Shown: positions 1 to 14,659, counted from the stretch's first letter. The stretch: DNA of 64,000 bases from Gordionus sp. m RMFG-2023 (GCF_954871325.1 NC_088778.1:7845743-7909742), one strand, 5' to 3'. Notes: generated by a model from the letters alone, not told the origin. Numbers and translations are program-made.

Positions 1-1457
1 ATGAAGAAATAAAATATTTATCGTGATCGGTAACTATAAATTCAATATGATATTTACTGTATTTTGCATTTATAGCGGCTAAATCGTGATCACGATCGCA
101 ATCACGTTACTATCAATTCGCAATAATAATTAAAATATGCCCGCTTATTTTTTAAAAGCGAGAAATTATTATAAGTTATATTAATAATAATAATTTTATA
201 TTCAATTATTTTAAACCAGAATCTTCTTAAGGCCCCCAATTTTTTTGGAGCAAGTAATCAATATTTCCTGCAGTTTTATTAATCGCTGTCATTTTAATTT
301 TTATTATTTTCAAACATAGGTTTTCCTAGATAAAATAGCAACAATTTTTTTGAAGCGAGTAATTAATTTTGAGCAGTAAAATTTATCCCTGTCATTTTAA
401 TCCCAAAACATTTATATTCATTAAAAAATGGCTGCCAATATTTTTGAGAAGAAAAATATATTGCAGCAGTCATTAACCAATTCAGTCATTTTACAACGGC
501 CATGACTGTTGTGAAATGACTGTCTTTAGTAAAATGACAGCAATTTTTAACAGTATATCGGTTAAAAACTTTGCTAAAAATGGAGCTATTTCTACCGATA
601 CTTATTGGTGGCAAACCTCACCTTATACTATAAATAAAGCAGGAATTACCATTTAATTAAATGCTTATTTTATTAATAAGTCTTCTTTTTTTTAAAAAAA
701 TGCAGAATCAAGGAAGGAATTTGATAAGAATATTTTTATTCTATTTTATTGAGAAAATCAAAGATAAAAACATTTAGAATGGAGTTATTTAATAATTTTT
801 CGTTTTGTTTTGAGAGTAAAGCATTTGAGTTAGATTCTACATTTATATTATAATTGGGCGGAAATACATGTATAATAAAATTAATTATAGTAGGAGATAT
901 AAATTTATGGTCATAAACCCGGTCGAAGGTCGGGAAAAAGTTGGACGAACCTTGAAAGGGGGAGAAGGGTATGGGAAGAACAATAAACCCATGTACTTTT
1001 TTAAAATCAGTTAGCTCCTTTTAGCACCCCATTTTATAAAAGCTAGCCGCCCCCAATGTTAAGCCTTGAATTTGAACAAATGTTTGGATAGAAAATTAAA
1101 GACCGTGTGATAGCATGAAGGGATAGTGGCTCAACGTAAAAGTGCGATATTGTATGATCTTGAAACAGATGACATAATAAAAAACTAGTATGCAGCAATG
1201 GAAATTCCAGTAACTATGACGGGACATAGATTAATATTATATTATTTAATTTTTTACATATTTATGTATTAAATAAATTCGTTATCTTAATAATTTTTAA
1301 ATATCTACCAAAATCTCACCATGTGTTAATTACAACTTATTTTTATTTTATTTAAAAATATTCTTCTTATCTAAGTGCTATTTCAATTTATGTCAAACAT
1401 AATTGATTGTTTTATGTCATCTAACTTTATAGGGCACAATATTCTATGTAAATATCA
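1..1457. other. Upstream region with tandem repeat and hairpins
   Basis: No gene is seen here. Positions 61-118 hold short palindromes around cgtgatcacg. Positions 238-540 carry a degenerate tandem repeat (listed separately). Positions 541-1457 are AT-rich with a moderately GC-richer patch at 910-1130, which contains the small hairpin cccggtcgaaggtcggg and no convincing reading frame. The last part should include the promoter and 5' UTR of the hydroxylase gene. An acceptor-like ctttatag at about 1426-1433 leaves room for a non-coding first exon or a trans-splice site. No core promoter element could be assigned. Confidence 0.4.
238..540. repeat. Degenerate ~100-bp tandem repeat, three units, ending in a hairpin
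   Basis: Units begin near 238, 343 and 437. Each starts with an aattttttg-like run followed by a (g)agyaagtaat-like block and ends near gtcattttaat. Units 1 and 2 are about three-quarters identical by eye and unit 3 is more diverged. The last unit runs into an imperfect 15-bp stem, cagtcattttacaac against gttgtgaaatgactg (about 483-523). No coding frame is visible. It may be a decayed MITE or minisatellite. Confidence 0.5.
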
Positions 1458-3727
<2,270 letters not shown>

Positions 3728-5317
3728 ATGATAATTTAAACGAATTGTGCATAATACAAACCAAAAATATCATTATCATCATGATAATATTAGGGAAGAA
3801 TTATAATATTAATCTATCTGTGATATAGAAATATAAATGTACGAGTTCGTAAGATTAGACGATTCTGATTCTGAGATTTATTTATTTATAATATTAATTA
3901 ATATATAATTTTAATCACAGTGTGCGCAATTACCTAATTATATTATATACACAAGCTTCAAATAGCGCCAAAAATAAATTTGCAAGTCAAAGATTTAAAA
4001 AAAAATTATGATAAATTATTATTTTAATATTTATATTATATAAAAATATAATTTATTATGAAAAATAAACATTTAGGCCGTGTCTTGGACTCTACATTTT
4101 TCTTGATAAAATTTTTAATAAATTGTTCTGATCAGAATAGGGATTTTTGGATTTAAATCAATAGGAATAGCACACTTTAAAAGAATATTAAATATCACAA
4201 TCTTATGTCAAAATCGTTGTCTAAAAAAAAATATCTCAAAAAATAGTGTCCAAACTGCCGCGTTTTAGCTTGATTTAATTTTTTTCTTAATTCTTATTTA
4301 TAAAAATGATGCTAGAACTAGGACACCCTATCGGCAAATCATAAACGAAAATAATTCGTTCGTTAACAAAAAAAATCGTAAAACCATATTAAATAAATTA
4401 AATCTTTGAAAAGTTTATTTTCGAGGGCAAATTTATTTGTAGAATATTGTATTATAAATTCCTAATGAAAAAAAGCATAGAGTAGGAGTTTTTTATGATT
4501 TTAACAATAAATCTTTCGTATCAGATCGTGTTATATATATTTTATTTAAAAAATCCGATATTTTTTGAGATTCTTATGATTTCCCTCAGGCGTATTCTGG
4601 TGGGGTCCTAAATATTTCGGATTTGGCTTGAACCTCGTCATTATTTTCATCATCTTTTCCGACACCCAAATCTTTGCCTTTTTTTAATTTATCTATCTTC
4701 AATGGTTTGAATCCTTGTTGAATATCTTCTTAATTTTTTAAAAATAAATAAATAGAATAATCATTATAGGATCTTAATCATATCATTTTTTCAATTTTAA
4801 ATAGGGCTGCAATGCTGCTAAACGGTTCGATTTAGCCAATTTTAAATAATGATTTTAGCCATCTTAAGGAGAACAAACATCAAAACTCGAAAATATTTAT
4901 AAAATTTAAAAAAAACTATGAATATTACTTAAATGGCTCTTTTAGTATTTGGATAACTTAATAAGATTTCTCAGGACCTAAATTCTTAATGGTAAAAGGA
5001 GGGAAAAAAATTAAAGAAAGTGAATCAGAGTTTTTCTGTATATGTAGTGGTGTAAAAAAAACTGTTTTATGCAAATATAAAAAACGGGGTGGGGAGGGGA
5101 GTGTTAAACAAAAAACATGATTAAAATTATCAACAAAATATTAGTATATTATATTTAAGATTTGTGATAAAAAAAAATTATTCTTAAAACTCCGATTTCT
5201 TTGATCCTTTAGATATTAGTCCATTTGGACCCTGGTGAAATCTAAAAACCAGGCCCTTCTTTCAAAATATAAGTACCTACAGTTGCCATCTCTCCAAAAA
5301 TTGCAACTAATGTATAT
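3728..5317. other. Intergenic, AT-rich, no gene seen
   Basis: This is the 3' flank of the hydroxylase gene followed by AT-rich sequence. The only recognisable item is a partial copy (about 4806-4880, ctgctaaacggttcgattta) of the TAGTGTTGTTAAA dispersed MITE family. No coding frame with exon-like composition was found on either strand. Confidence 0.5.
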
Positions 5318-6057
5318 CAGAGACCTTTATGGGCTTCTACTTTTTAATCTGGCCCAAGCCCGCATTTAATATTTTTAAAAAAGTTTCAAATTTTGCCCAG
5401 GCCCGTCAACCCATTTTTATATCATTTTGATAAGAATAATATATATTAAATTTTAATATATAATTTCAAACTATCATTTAAAATAATATGTTATCAACAA
5501 GCTGTTTAAATTTGTCCTTCATTGTTTATACAAAAACCCTTCCAATAGTGCTGAAATTGTATTCACTGGAAGCATTTGATGTTGGAATAACATTTGGCTA
5601 ATTTAGGTTAAAACAAATCATGCTTCTTTCACCACTTTTGATTTTAGCTGTACAAAACAATTGATTAATTTCGTCCAAAACATCAAAAAATTTAATTTAT
5701 ATTGTATTCAATGAAAATAAACAATAATTTATTGTATTTAGACAATCATTTTATTTGCAATACTTAAATTTATTATTAGAAAATCGCAATATTTTTTTTA
5801 TGTTAGTAACTGTTTTAAATAAAAAGATGACAAGAAACGGAGTTTACTACAAATATAAACAGAAGATAACGGCTACGTATAAATAATATTATTGAAATTA
5901 TAATGTTTTGTTATATTTGTCCTATTAGATATTCTTTAAATAAGCTAAACTGAAATGAAAGTCTTTTTTAGTCCCAAGCCCATTTATTTTTTTTAAACCA
6001 AGACCGATAGACCCATCCCAGACCCATTTTCTGGCCAGCCCTGCCCATGAAGGTCTG
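5318..6057. mobile_element. hAT transposon relic with perfect 8-bp target duplication
   Basis: The left end cagagacctttatgggc is answered at the right by gcccatgaaggtctg. Perfect 8-bp direct repeats atgtatat flank it (5310-5317 and 6058-6065), as expected for hAT. On the minus strand around 5540-5600, SNASSEYNFSTIGR matches the hAT C-terminal dimerisation motif (SASSERVFSTAGR type). Only this tail of the transposase is recognisable in 740 bp, so the element is non-autonomous. The ends are rich in 'aggcccg'-type blocks shared with the other hAT MITEs of this window. Confidence 0.8.
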
Positions 6058-6625
6058 ATGTATATATAATTGTTAAATTTTTGGCAATTCATTTTAGAAG
6101 ACTTAATAATGTTTAAATTTAACAGAGCCTGAGCCCGGAAAAACGAGAACCATTTTTTGTAGGAACCAGAACACTTATTTTTTTACTCCTGCTTGAAGTA
6201 TAATCTAGAATCTCTAAAATGGATGTCTGGCATTAAAGTAAGATTGGACAACTATATTAGGATACATAGGGATTTCTACATCCACCTAAGTCAATTACGC
6301 CTCCCAAATCAAAATTAGCAAAAAACAGGACATTCAAATCAAATATATCTCCTCCCCCTTCCAATTTTTTAGTCAATTGACAATAGGGTCTTCATAACTT
6401 TTTACCCCCTTACAATTTCAATGAAGTCAATAATAATCTCCCCCTTACAATTTCAATGAAGTCAATAATAATCTTGCTTCAGAACCCCTTCCCCCCCCAC
6501 CATTCTGATAGAAGTTCCCTGAGGTTAAAAAAGAGCACAAGTATCAGATAGGTAGATAATTTTATTTAAATTACTAGACCTAAGATTTAAAAAAAAAGAG
6601 AATCCTGTCACCATTTAAAATTAAA
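6058..6625. other. Intergenic 3' flank of the TMEM179-like gene
   Basis: No gene is seen. It holds the 35-bp tandem duplication at 6405-6474 and several C-rich runs near 6340-6500. Confidence 0.4.
6405..6474. repeat. Perfect 35-bp tandem duplication
   Basis: The unit begins cccccttacaatttcaatg and is repeated head to tail at a period of 35 (the tacaatttca block is at 6411 and again at 6446). The copies are identical by eye, so the duplication is recent. Confidence 0.85.
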
Positions 6626-9600
6626 TTAGTAGCAATTTAATTTTTTTTTATTTAAAAAAAGCTCACTATTTAAAGACTTAGCATAGAAAATTCTAGCTAT
6701 ATTTTCGAATATTTCTTTGTCCATCTCTGTTTCGCTAGTGGCACATCTCCTTCCAGTCGAATTTTTTAAGAGGGAATTGTAATGGTCGGCAATTTCCTTA
6801 TCTAATAATGTATCTTGGGGAGTAAATGGTGCCTCGTAAAAATCCATCGCACCGAAAAATCGCACCATCAATAACAGAGTGCAACAGATCCAGAATAAGG
6901 AAGTCAACCAGGAGGCTACCTATTGTTTTTTTTGGTATACAAAGAGAAAATAAATCCTAGAATATGGATTACTGATCTCTTTTGTTCCATTTCTCTGCTT
7001 GCTGAAATTTTAAAAATTGTATCAATTATTATACCAGTTAAAAAAGACGGATATAGTGATGCAAAATTGCTCCATTTAAGCCGATTTTTAAAAAGGGCTA
7101 ACTCAATAATTATCCATAAAAAATAATTTGCTCATAGATAACACAAAGGTTTAAGCATCTATTAGATAAATCTCGAGGCTTAGGCAATATTTTTCTGATT
7201 AAAATATAGAGTTATTCATATTTAAAAATCGGCTCAAAAAGCGAATGTGCATCACAAGTAGCACATGCGGGACAACATTCATCAATTTCTCATATCTTCA
7301 ATTTTTTCCCTGAAGAAATCATTTATACAAAATATAGCCAAAATTATTTTAAAACCCAGGGCCGGGTTTTAAATGACAATTAGAAATCTGGGCTAGGTTT
7401 GAAAAATGGAAATTTTCTTAAATCCAGCCAAGTAAAATCAATAAATCTAAAGTTCAAATTCATTAAAACTTAAATATAGAGGCAAATAAAAAAAAAATCC
7501 GGCTTACATATTAATACGCCAGGAGTAGTGAAGGGCGTTTACTTGGAAGAATTTTTAGCCCCCCCCCCCCCCCTTACAATTTGAAAAAGAAAAAAAGTTA
7601 CTTCAAATCTAATGTTATTCTAATTGTCATAATTTTTTTCTCTCCCTCCAGATTTTAAGAATAAATTTATATGTGGTTATGTTATTTAATATTCCCTTTT
7701 TCTTATTTCACTTTTAGATAAAAAAAATATAAATTCAACTTTTAGTCAATTTTTGTTTATTTTTAAAGTTTTTCTGTTTTTATAATATTTTTATCGGATT
7801 ATTGTGGGTTTAATTAATATAATATTTTATGATTAATTTTTAAAAAAGGAACCAAAACTTACAAAAACGAACCTGATAAAAAATTTCTAAACCGAAATGA
7901 ATCGATATAAATCTGTTGAGAAATAGAGAAAATGGAACTAACCCTTTCTTACACTAGAAACCGGAATAAAAATTAACCTAATGTTGTTAAGGGGCCCAAA
8001 ATATTATTACCTAAGCCTCGAAATTTCGCCGATAGATGTCCAAATCATCCCGCCATATGCGAGAAAAATCTCCAAGCGATAATTCACTCTTGGCCTAAAC
8101 ATTACATTTATAAAAATTGGCTAAATCGGGCCACTTAACAGCATAAAACTGAACCGTTATTGCCTATCGGATCGACATGCTACTTAAAGTGTATCATTTT
8201 GAACCAATAAAGTATTGTTTTAAACTTAACTAATATCATTTTAAATCCTTACATATATGAAAAGCTCATTTCTGTAAAAACGAAATTGGGACTACAAGTT
8301 CCCAAGAAACAACCATAATAATTATATTTTAAATATGGCCTATATTTTTTAAAAAAACTTAAAGTTGCGCTTTGCATAATATCCAAGGGGAGAGATAAAA
8401 ATTGGTATAAAAATACGAATTCGAATTGATATTTTCTGTAAAGAAGACTCTTGTAAATTTTAATTAAGGATTTACCTAAAAATCAAGATAGTGAAAAACC
8501 ATCTGCCCTAGGATTATAGTTTGATGATAAATTAGTATGTTACAGAATGTTTGGTATACGGACCATCGTTAGACCACAGCTAATTATTGAATTAATAGCT
8601 GCATGTCATGCATATCTACCCTGTGGGTTTATATATATATATATATATATACAATAAAGACTAAGTCTCCAAAACCAATTTTTTTATATATTATGCATGT
8701 AGTTGAATGGGTCACATCCACTTTGCAGGTGTTAAATGATATATTTCACGTTTTAAAATGATACATAAAATTTTTAAGATACAAGTTAGAATTGATATTT
8801 TAAGAGGTAAAATAGTATATATATTTTTTTTAAAAAACCTCCGCGATTTGCAAAAAGTTATAAAATTGCCCCATTTTCTTTGAGTTCAAAATATGTTGTT
8901 CGTTGTTAATCCATATGAAATTTTGTACTTCACGGCATCTGTTTTCCGCCCACCCAATAGATGATATTTTTTATCAAAAATATATTAAAAAATTTATATT
9001 ATATTTATATACCTTTTAAATGATAATTATCATGTCATGTGTGTAAAGAGTTTAGGCTAAGTATAATATTTAAATTAAATTTAGAGGTATCATGTGCTTT
9101 TTCATTTAGATGGGTGTTCTAAGTTTTATGGATAAATCTAAAACCTATTTAAAAAAGAGAAAAAATTTTTTTTTGATAATTTTTCTTTAACTTAGTGGTG
9201 GGTGCATTTATGGCAATTAGTGATGCAAAATCGTTCTATCTAAAAAGATTTTTTAAAAATATTAAGTATTTTATCCGGAAAAATATTATGCAAGCCTGAA
9301 GATTGTTTGTTCATAGATGTCACAAAGGTTTGGACATCTTTCAACGAAATCTGGAAGCTTATAGACAATATTTTCTTGGGGAAAGTATTAGTTGGTAGTT
9401 TTTAAAAATCGGCTCAAATGGATCGATTTTGCACCACTAATGGCCAGGTCCCAGTTTTATTTTTTGAATTTATTGTTTAACCAGTCTTTTCAGAAAATAA
9501 ACCCCCTTTTTAATATATATTCTGTTTAGAGAAAGCTATATAAACAGCTTTGTGACTAGGAATAAGACGAAACCATGACACGGAGAGTGTTAAGCATTCT

Positions 9601-11619
9601 TTCTATCCTTCCCTTCTGATGCCAATATCAAGTAGATCTGGTTGAATAGGTTGCCATTCTAATTGTGTTTTCTATTTATTTATTAATGAAGATAACTAAC
9701 GATTTCAATGGGCCTCCTTCGACACTTCTACACCACAGATGAAAACCTTTCGATATTATCCAACTAGAAATGACGGTCAAGAGAGAACAAATGAAGCTTA
9801 TCAGGAGTGAAGGTAAAACGAGATTGGAAGGTCGTTCCAACCTTTTAACAAAAAAATAGTAATAATAGAATATAATTATAAATAAAACTTGTATAAACTG
9901 AAGCGAATACGTTCGAAGTGGGCCTATTCGAAAAAGAATTCGAATTGAATCATTCAGTATTCGTACGAATAGTAAAATATACTATTCTTATTCGATTGGT
10001 ATAATTACGAATAGTAAATTATTCAATTCATCATCGTATTCATTTTTGAATAGGCCTAGTTTGAAGGATGAATTGTAAGTCATAATTTGACATACTTAAA
10101 AATGATCGATTAACAATAAATATATAAATTCCAATATTTATATATTATTTATTTATAATATAAGGAAAGAAACCTATTTCCTAATATACCCTAACCAATC
10201 ACAAATGATAAATGTTTACATTTTTTTTACAGCCAGGTAACACGATCCTCCCCTAATAAAAATAAAACTTTTAGCCAGATGTTGCTATCTGAAAATCTTA
10301 TTCTAATTATTGCCCTCAACTTGAGATGATTCGGAAGAAAATTATAGTGTATGCTTGTTTTTTAAAACAGTCGAGAAAATATTGTTGAGAAAATATCATA
10401 CTAAAGTAAAAATATTTTTTAGATATCGCCTTTATTGCGATTCTTTATATAGACCTACAAAAATACCTAATTTTCGAATAGAATATTGTATTATTAATAG
10501 GAATCGAATAATTTCTTGTTCATATTCGCAATTACTCAATTCGAAGATCGATTTGTTTTAAAATATTAAAAATATAAAAAATTTCAAAAATAAGAATAAT
10601 TTCGTGTGATGCGAAACTCGATCGAATAATAGAAAGGCTTCTCTTCCACAAATAATTTAATGATTTTTTTTATTATCTGTATCCAAATTTTCAAAGTTAT
10701 TATGTTTTATTTTATTCATAAAAAAGCAACAAATCAAATAGCGTATAATTTGTTCATTATTTTTAACTAATAACTTTCATTCTTTCAATTCATTACTTTT
10801 CTTTTTTTTATAAATTATATAATCACATAGTAATTACATGGAATGCTGATGTTTTCCGATCTGACATAGCGAAAAAAACATGCAACAAAGAAAGGCTATG
10901 AAAAGGGAAGCTACTCCTACATATATGCAGAAGTTGCATATGCAAACCGGACCCCATGAGGTATAAATATAGTCGATCGAGGCTATGGAAACTAACTTTC
11001 TATGGCTGCCAATCGCGTTATACTCGCCGTAAGATGGATGGTAATAGTTGATAGGGGCGTGTAATGAGTTATTGGAGGGATAAATGTGCGTGTCATTTTT
11101 TCCCAAAAAAGGCAAATAATTAAAATTATTATTAATTTTCAAGCTTGAATTAACGAGTTTGGTATTTAGTTGTCGTTTGGATTTTCCCACCAGACTTCCG
11201 TTCTTGGAGGCGATAATACTATAATTAATGTGTTTCTCTGTGTTTTCTTCGACAAATTTCTTTATTCCTACATAGAGATTATTGTGTATGATAGATTGAT
11301 TGACTTGCCCGGTATTGTTATCTACCATGGCACCGTAATCCATATTTAAATAGGACTCGTCGATTGAACCTATAAGAGTGTATTTCAGATTAGCGAACAA
11401 CACACAAAATCCCTTAAAATCGTTTTGGGCTCCGCCCAAGGTAACTACCCATATGATAGAACCAACTATAACCGATAAGTAGAGCAGGACTGGCAAGGTT
11501 CTCCAAAATTCGCTCAATTTCTTAGCTTTAACATTGTAATCCGCGAATTTCGAACTCCTATCATAAGAACTTTCATGGATCCAATCTCGTTTGTTATTGT
11601 GAGGGTAGTTGGACTCCAT
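6626..11619 (-). CDS. TMEM179: TMEM179-like four-transmembrane protein, four exons, ~438 aa
   Basis: Predicted multipass membrane protein of the TMEM179 family; its molecular role is not established. Exons in gene order (minus strand): 11619-10838, 9841-9701, 8938-8839, 6919-6626. Phases join exactly: a split ATG codon at exon 1/2, a split Ser at 2/3, phase 0 at 3/4, with GT-AG at every junction. Family landmarks are TM1 (about 41-61) followed by GGAQNDFKGFCVLFANLKY, then WGPVCICNFC leading into TM2 (about 226-252), TM3 (about 268-291) followed by KGFHLWC (about 294-298, as MWC in human), SCREVQ (human SCEELQ), QFYNFLQIAE (human AFYDQFAIAQ), and TM4 starting VASWLTSLFW (about 342-364). The loop between TM1 and TM2 is about 155 residues with seven N-glycosylation sequons, far longer than in human TMEM179 (about 233 aa overall). 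The intracellular tail is hydrophilic. Introns carry several MITEs. Confidence 0.88.
7054..7257. mobile_element. MITE, TAGTGATGCAAAAT family (diverged), in TMEM179-like intron 3
   Basis: The left end tagtgatgcaaaattg is mirrored by tgtgcatcacaa at the right. Internal blocks 'cacaaaggttta..catct' and 'aaaaatcggctca' are shared with the copy at 9218-9439. No target duplication can be read. Confidence 0.5.
7975..8185. repeat. Copy of the palindromic TAGTGTTGTTAAA MITE family
   Basis: It starts near atgttgttaaggggccc and ends near gggccacttaacagcat. The core block (cctcgaaatttcg...ggtccaaat-like) matches the copies at 19800 and 53447. It lies in intron 3 of the TMEM179-like gene. Confidence 0.5.
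9218..9439. mobile_element. MITE with TIR TAGTGRTGCAAAATCG
   Basis: Left tagtgatgcaaaatcg and right cgattttgcaccacta are inverted repeats with one mismatch. Flanks atggcaat (9210-9217) and atggccag (9440-9447) look like a decayed 8-bp duplication (6 of 8). It is 222 bp, lies in intron 2 of the TMEM179-like gene and has no coding capacity. Confidence 0.65.
9919..10058. mobile_element. 140-bp palindromic hAT MITE, TIR TRGGCCTATTC
   Basis: Left tgggcctattcgaaaaa is answered by tttttgaataggccta. Flanking 8-mers gttcgaag (9911-9918) and gtttgaag (10059-10066) agree at 7 of 8. The interior is itself palindromic around tattcgtacgaata. It lies in intron 1 of the TMEM179-like gene. Related 'attcgaat' sequence recurs at 10420-10640 and 62930-63280. 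Confidence 0.75.
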
Positions 11620-12036
11620 AGGGAATGAATCGTTTGATTTCTTTTATTTATTTATCTAAATCTATATGTTTCTTTTTGAAAAAATTAAAGTTTAAGGGTG
11701 GCGTGAAACCTTAAAAATTATAAACTGAAAATGTTAATAACAGAGAAAATGGGTTATACTGAATTTCAAGTTTTTTCTTTCGAGTAAACTAAACCACTAT
11801 AAAGATATAAATTAATTTTAATACGCGACAAAATATGTATTTGAATTTTTTAATCCAATTATTAATTATTGTTTAAAAAATCTAATAAAAGAAAAAAAAA
11901 CTAAGAATAAAAAACTGAGGAAAAAAGATGTATAGTAATATAATCTACGGAAAATAAATCTGTATTGTGTATTTTAAAATAAAATAAAACTATTACTTAG
12001 GGAAAAATTTAAGATCAAGAATTAATGTTTATTTAT
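11620..12036. other. Spacer between TMEM179-like start and a minus-strand terminal exon
   Basis: AT-rich, no reading frame. It should contain the TMEM179-like promoter and 5' UTR and the 3' UTR of the exon at 12037-12211. No specific elements could be assigned. Confidence 0.4.
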
Positions 12037-12211
12037 TTAATTATACATGTCTCCGTGGTTTGTATATTCTATACAAGCACCGTTCGGCCCAAAGTAGTCC
12101 GTCACTCTTTTAAGCAGTGTTTTGACCTGGTCCATATAATTCTTTGCCCGGTCATTAAAAAATAAAATTTGCACAAATTCTCCCGCCGGTCCGGAAAATA
12201 ATAATTTTTTT
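12037..12211 (-). CDS. Terminal coding exon of an unidentified gene
   Basis: I do not recognise the protein. After an acceptor-like cttcag (12214-12212) the frame reads 57 residues beginning KKLLFSGPAGEFVQILFF, continuing through a helical VKTLLKRVTDYFGPNG and ending IEYTNHGDMYN at a TAA. Composition is unlike the AT-rich surroundings and typical of a soluble globular domain. The frame needs an incoming split codon (two bases from an upstream exon). The nearest upstream candidate exon (13129-13236) ends in phase 0, so at least one exon is missing between them or they are separate genes. An ATG nine bases before the acceptor could serve instead if this were an intronless small ORF (61 aa). Confidence 0.45.
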
Positions 12212-12881
12212 CTGAAGTTCATAAATTTGCATTATCACAAGGTTTAGCTAGAATTGCAAATTCTGATCGGCTCAACTTTAGCCCACAAACTAGCCAGGTT
12301 TTCAGAAAAACTGAGCTGCGCTGATCTCTAATGTCTATTTTCTCCACCAACATAACATTTAGTAGAAATTAATTAAATTTCCCATCTTTATTGAGGTATG
12401 TATGTAGTGTTTTAACTTTTAAGAAATATTTTTTACTATGGTTATTCATATTTACTATAAGCAAATGTTCAACTAACACGAAATATTATTTTTGAATAGG
12501 GGAGACTTGGGTCGGGGTCATATGAGATGGATTTTGCATTACGATATTTGTTTTTTTTAAATTTTAAGGGAGGGGGGGGGGGTAAAAATAATATTTTATA
12601 TATATTGAAATTTGTTTTTAATCGCAAATTCATTATAAAGTACTTTTATAAAAGTTTAAATAAAAATCGCTAAATGCTTCGTCCTAATTTTAGAGAATTA
12701 ATTATCATTTTATTTTATTAAAAATGGAAGCCCTGGCGGGATTTAAAAAAAATATCTTAACCTTAGCCAAGCCATAACAAATTTATTAAATTTTTGAGCC
12801 CGCGCCAAGAAACATCTGAATCGACCCCGACTTGAAGTGGCAACACCCCCTCCTCATTTTAAATCCTGATGATGTACTGGG

Positions 12882-12971
12882 TATCTGCAAAGTTAGGCCC
12901 GGCTCTATTTAAAATAATCAGGTTCGGGCAGGGCTGGGCCTAATATTAATTAGGCCCGATGTAGATCACTA
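12882..12971. mobile_element. 90-bp hAT MITE with perfect 8-bp target duplication
   Basis: The right end read in reverse (tagtgatctacatcgggcc) resembles the TIR of the element at 44114 (tagaggtctgcattgggc). The left end is tatctgcaaagttaggccc. Perfect gtactggg duplications lie at 12874-12881 and 12972-12979. Confidence 0.7.
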
Positions 12972-13128
12972 GTACTGGGTATACATGTACAATTAAAAAA
13001 AAAAATAAGAAGAAATTCTTGACCTTAAATATTACACTTTGTAATTTATATTTTTTAGTAAAATTAATATAAATTTATTTATGCAATCCTAATGATCTAA
13101 ATCTCGTTGTATAAAATAAAAATTTTAC

Positions 13129-13236
13129 CTCTATGATTCCTCCAAGAAAGATTTTTCCCGAATTCGCTTTAAAATAAAAAGTTTTTCTTGACGAAGTTTC
13201 AGGTAAGATAGGAAAGCTCGTAAAAGGGGAAAACAT
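13129..13236 (-). CDS. Coding-looking exon, unidentified
   Basis: After aataataag the frame opens at ATG (13236) and reads 36 residues, MFSPFTSFPILPETSS followed by RKTFYFKANSGKIFLGG, to a donor atagag|gtaaaa. The codon composition is clearly less AT-driven than the flanks. It could be a first exon or an internal exon of the same minus-strand gene as 12037-12211. I do not recognise the family and the phases of the two exons do not join directly. Confidence 0.4.
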
Positions 13237-13724
13237 CTTATTATTGGAATAATAATAAATCTGGAATTTTTTAATAATTACGTAACGCAAGGCAATCCAT
13301 TAATTTCAAACAAGCGGATTTATAACCCTAGGTGGAAGGCAAAAAATATTATATTTCATAAAAATGTCATTAAAAATTTAAATTTAAATTTCAAAATAAT
13401 ATATTTTTTTTACTAACAAGATTGTCGGCAAATTTGGGACAGATGTGAGAATATAAAAAAAAATTAATTATAAAATCAATAAAAAATAATAATTTTTACA
13501 TTAAAATTATTTATCTATTTATTACCCATATTTTTTTTTGTTAAATAAATAATATTTGCCCCAAATTCAATATTTTGAAATCGTTAAAATAAAATCATAA
13601 AATGATGAATCAATATTATTATTTTTCAATAAATTAATATTAAACTTAGCTCAAAACCTAATTATTAAAATCAAACCTCAATGAAGAAGGTGTTGGTGTT
13701 TGTGATAAAAGCTCAACACAAGGA

Positions 13725-13880
13725 ATGTTCAACTGGAGCTTTCTTAATTGGATGAAATACATTTAAAATTAAACAAGTATCAGAAGTAGGGAGTAGGGAT
13801 TAAAGAAAGTGGTATGTGTAGAATTAATTAAAGGTTTGGGGTAGGTATATTAAAAATGGTTTTTAATTTAAATAAATCAA
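13725..13880. repeat. Dispersed repeat, partner at 34025-34200
   Basis: The block starting gttcaact and running through gatgaaatayattta, ggattaaagg and attaaaggttt occurs in the same order and orientation here and at 34025-34200, with many substitutions and small gaps. It has no coding frame and no visible terminal repeats. Confidence 0.45.
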
Positions 13881-14659
13881 CTTTTGCAACGGCAATTTCA
13901 GAATTGGACCATAATACATTCATGTTTAAGATAAGAAAAAAATGATCCATTTAAATACTTTCTTTACTCCCTTTTTTTTTATTTAAAAAGAAGACAATTT
14001 TTTTTAAACAAATTAATTGTTTAAACGTGACCTATGTCTGTATTGTTTTCCCTCTCTTATAAAAAATGATTTCTGTTCACTTTTAGATTAAATAGAAATT
14101 TTTTTTACCATATCCTATAAGAATAACGGGTAATTAATTATATTTAGTGTCGGGCATAATTATTTTTTAAAAGATTTCAACTTACAAAAATTACTCCACT
14201 TACCCACCAAACCCCCCTCCCCTATACTAAGTCCGAAAACCTAGAGATAATTAAATATAAAATCTTAATTTAATATTCTTGTCGAATTATTTCATCGGAA
14301 ATAGGGTTTTTTTTAAAAAATTATGACTCCTCTATGACTAACCTCCCAAGAATAGATCTAATTGTCAACAAATCTTTTCATTAACTTTATGCCCATATTG
14401 AATTAAAATTCAAACCAGGTTGGACATACCTAATTCCTAGTTTCCCTCTTCAAGAGATAAATAAAATAACACGTAAGCTAAAAGAAAAAATACATACAAA
14501 AAGAAAATAAAAATTTTAATGTTCAAAAATTTATGGGCCTCATTCTATTTTCATATGAGAGGATTTTAAAAAAAATGTTCTAAGATAAAGATAGTACATA
14601 TTAACAATGTAATCAAAATATTTTCCTTTGCATCTATTAATCTTTTATTAGGAAAAATG

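Noticed and set aside
9590-9690. Minus-strand stretch (WQPIQPDLLDI...) as the next TMEM179-like exon
   Set aside because: The incoming phase is wrong, and the exon at 8839-8938 fits phase and family motifs exactly.
12240-12360. Open minus-strand stretch (VEKIDIRDQRSS...) as an upstream exon for 12037-12211
   Set aside because: The stretch carries 'gagatcagcgcagctc' and 'aacctggct' blocks of the hAT MITE families, so it is probably repeat DNA.
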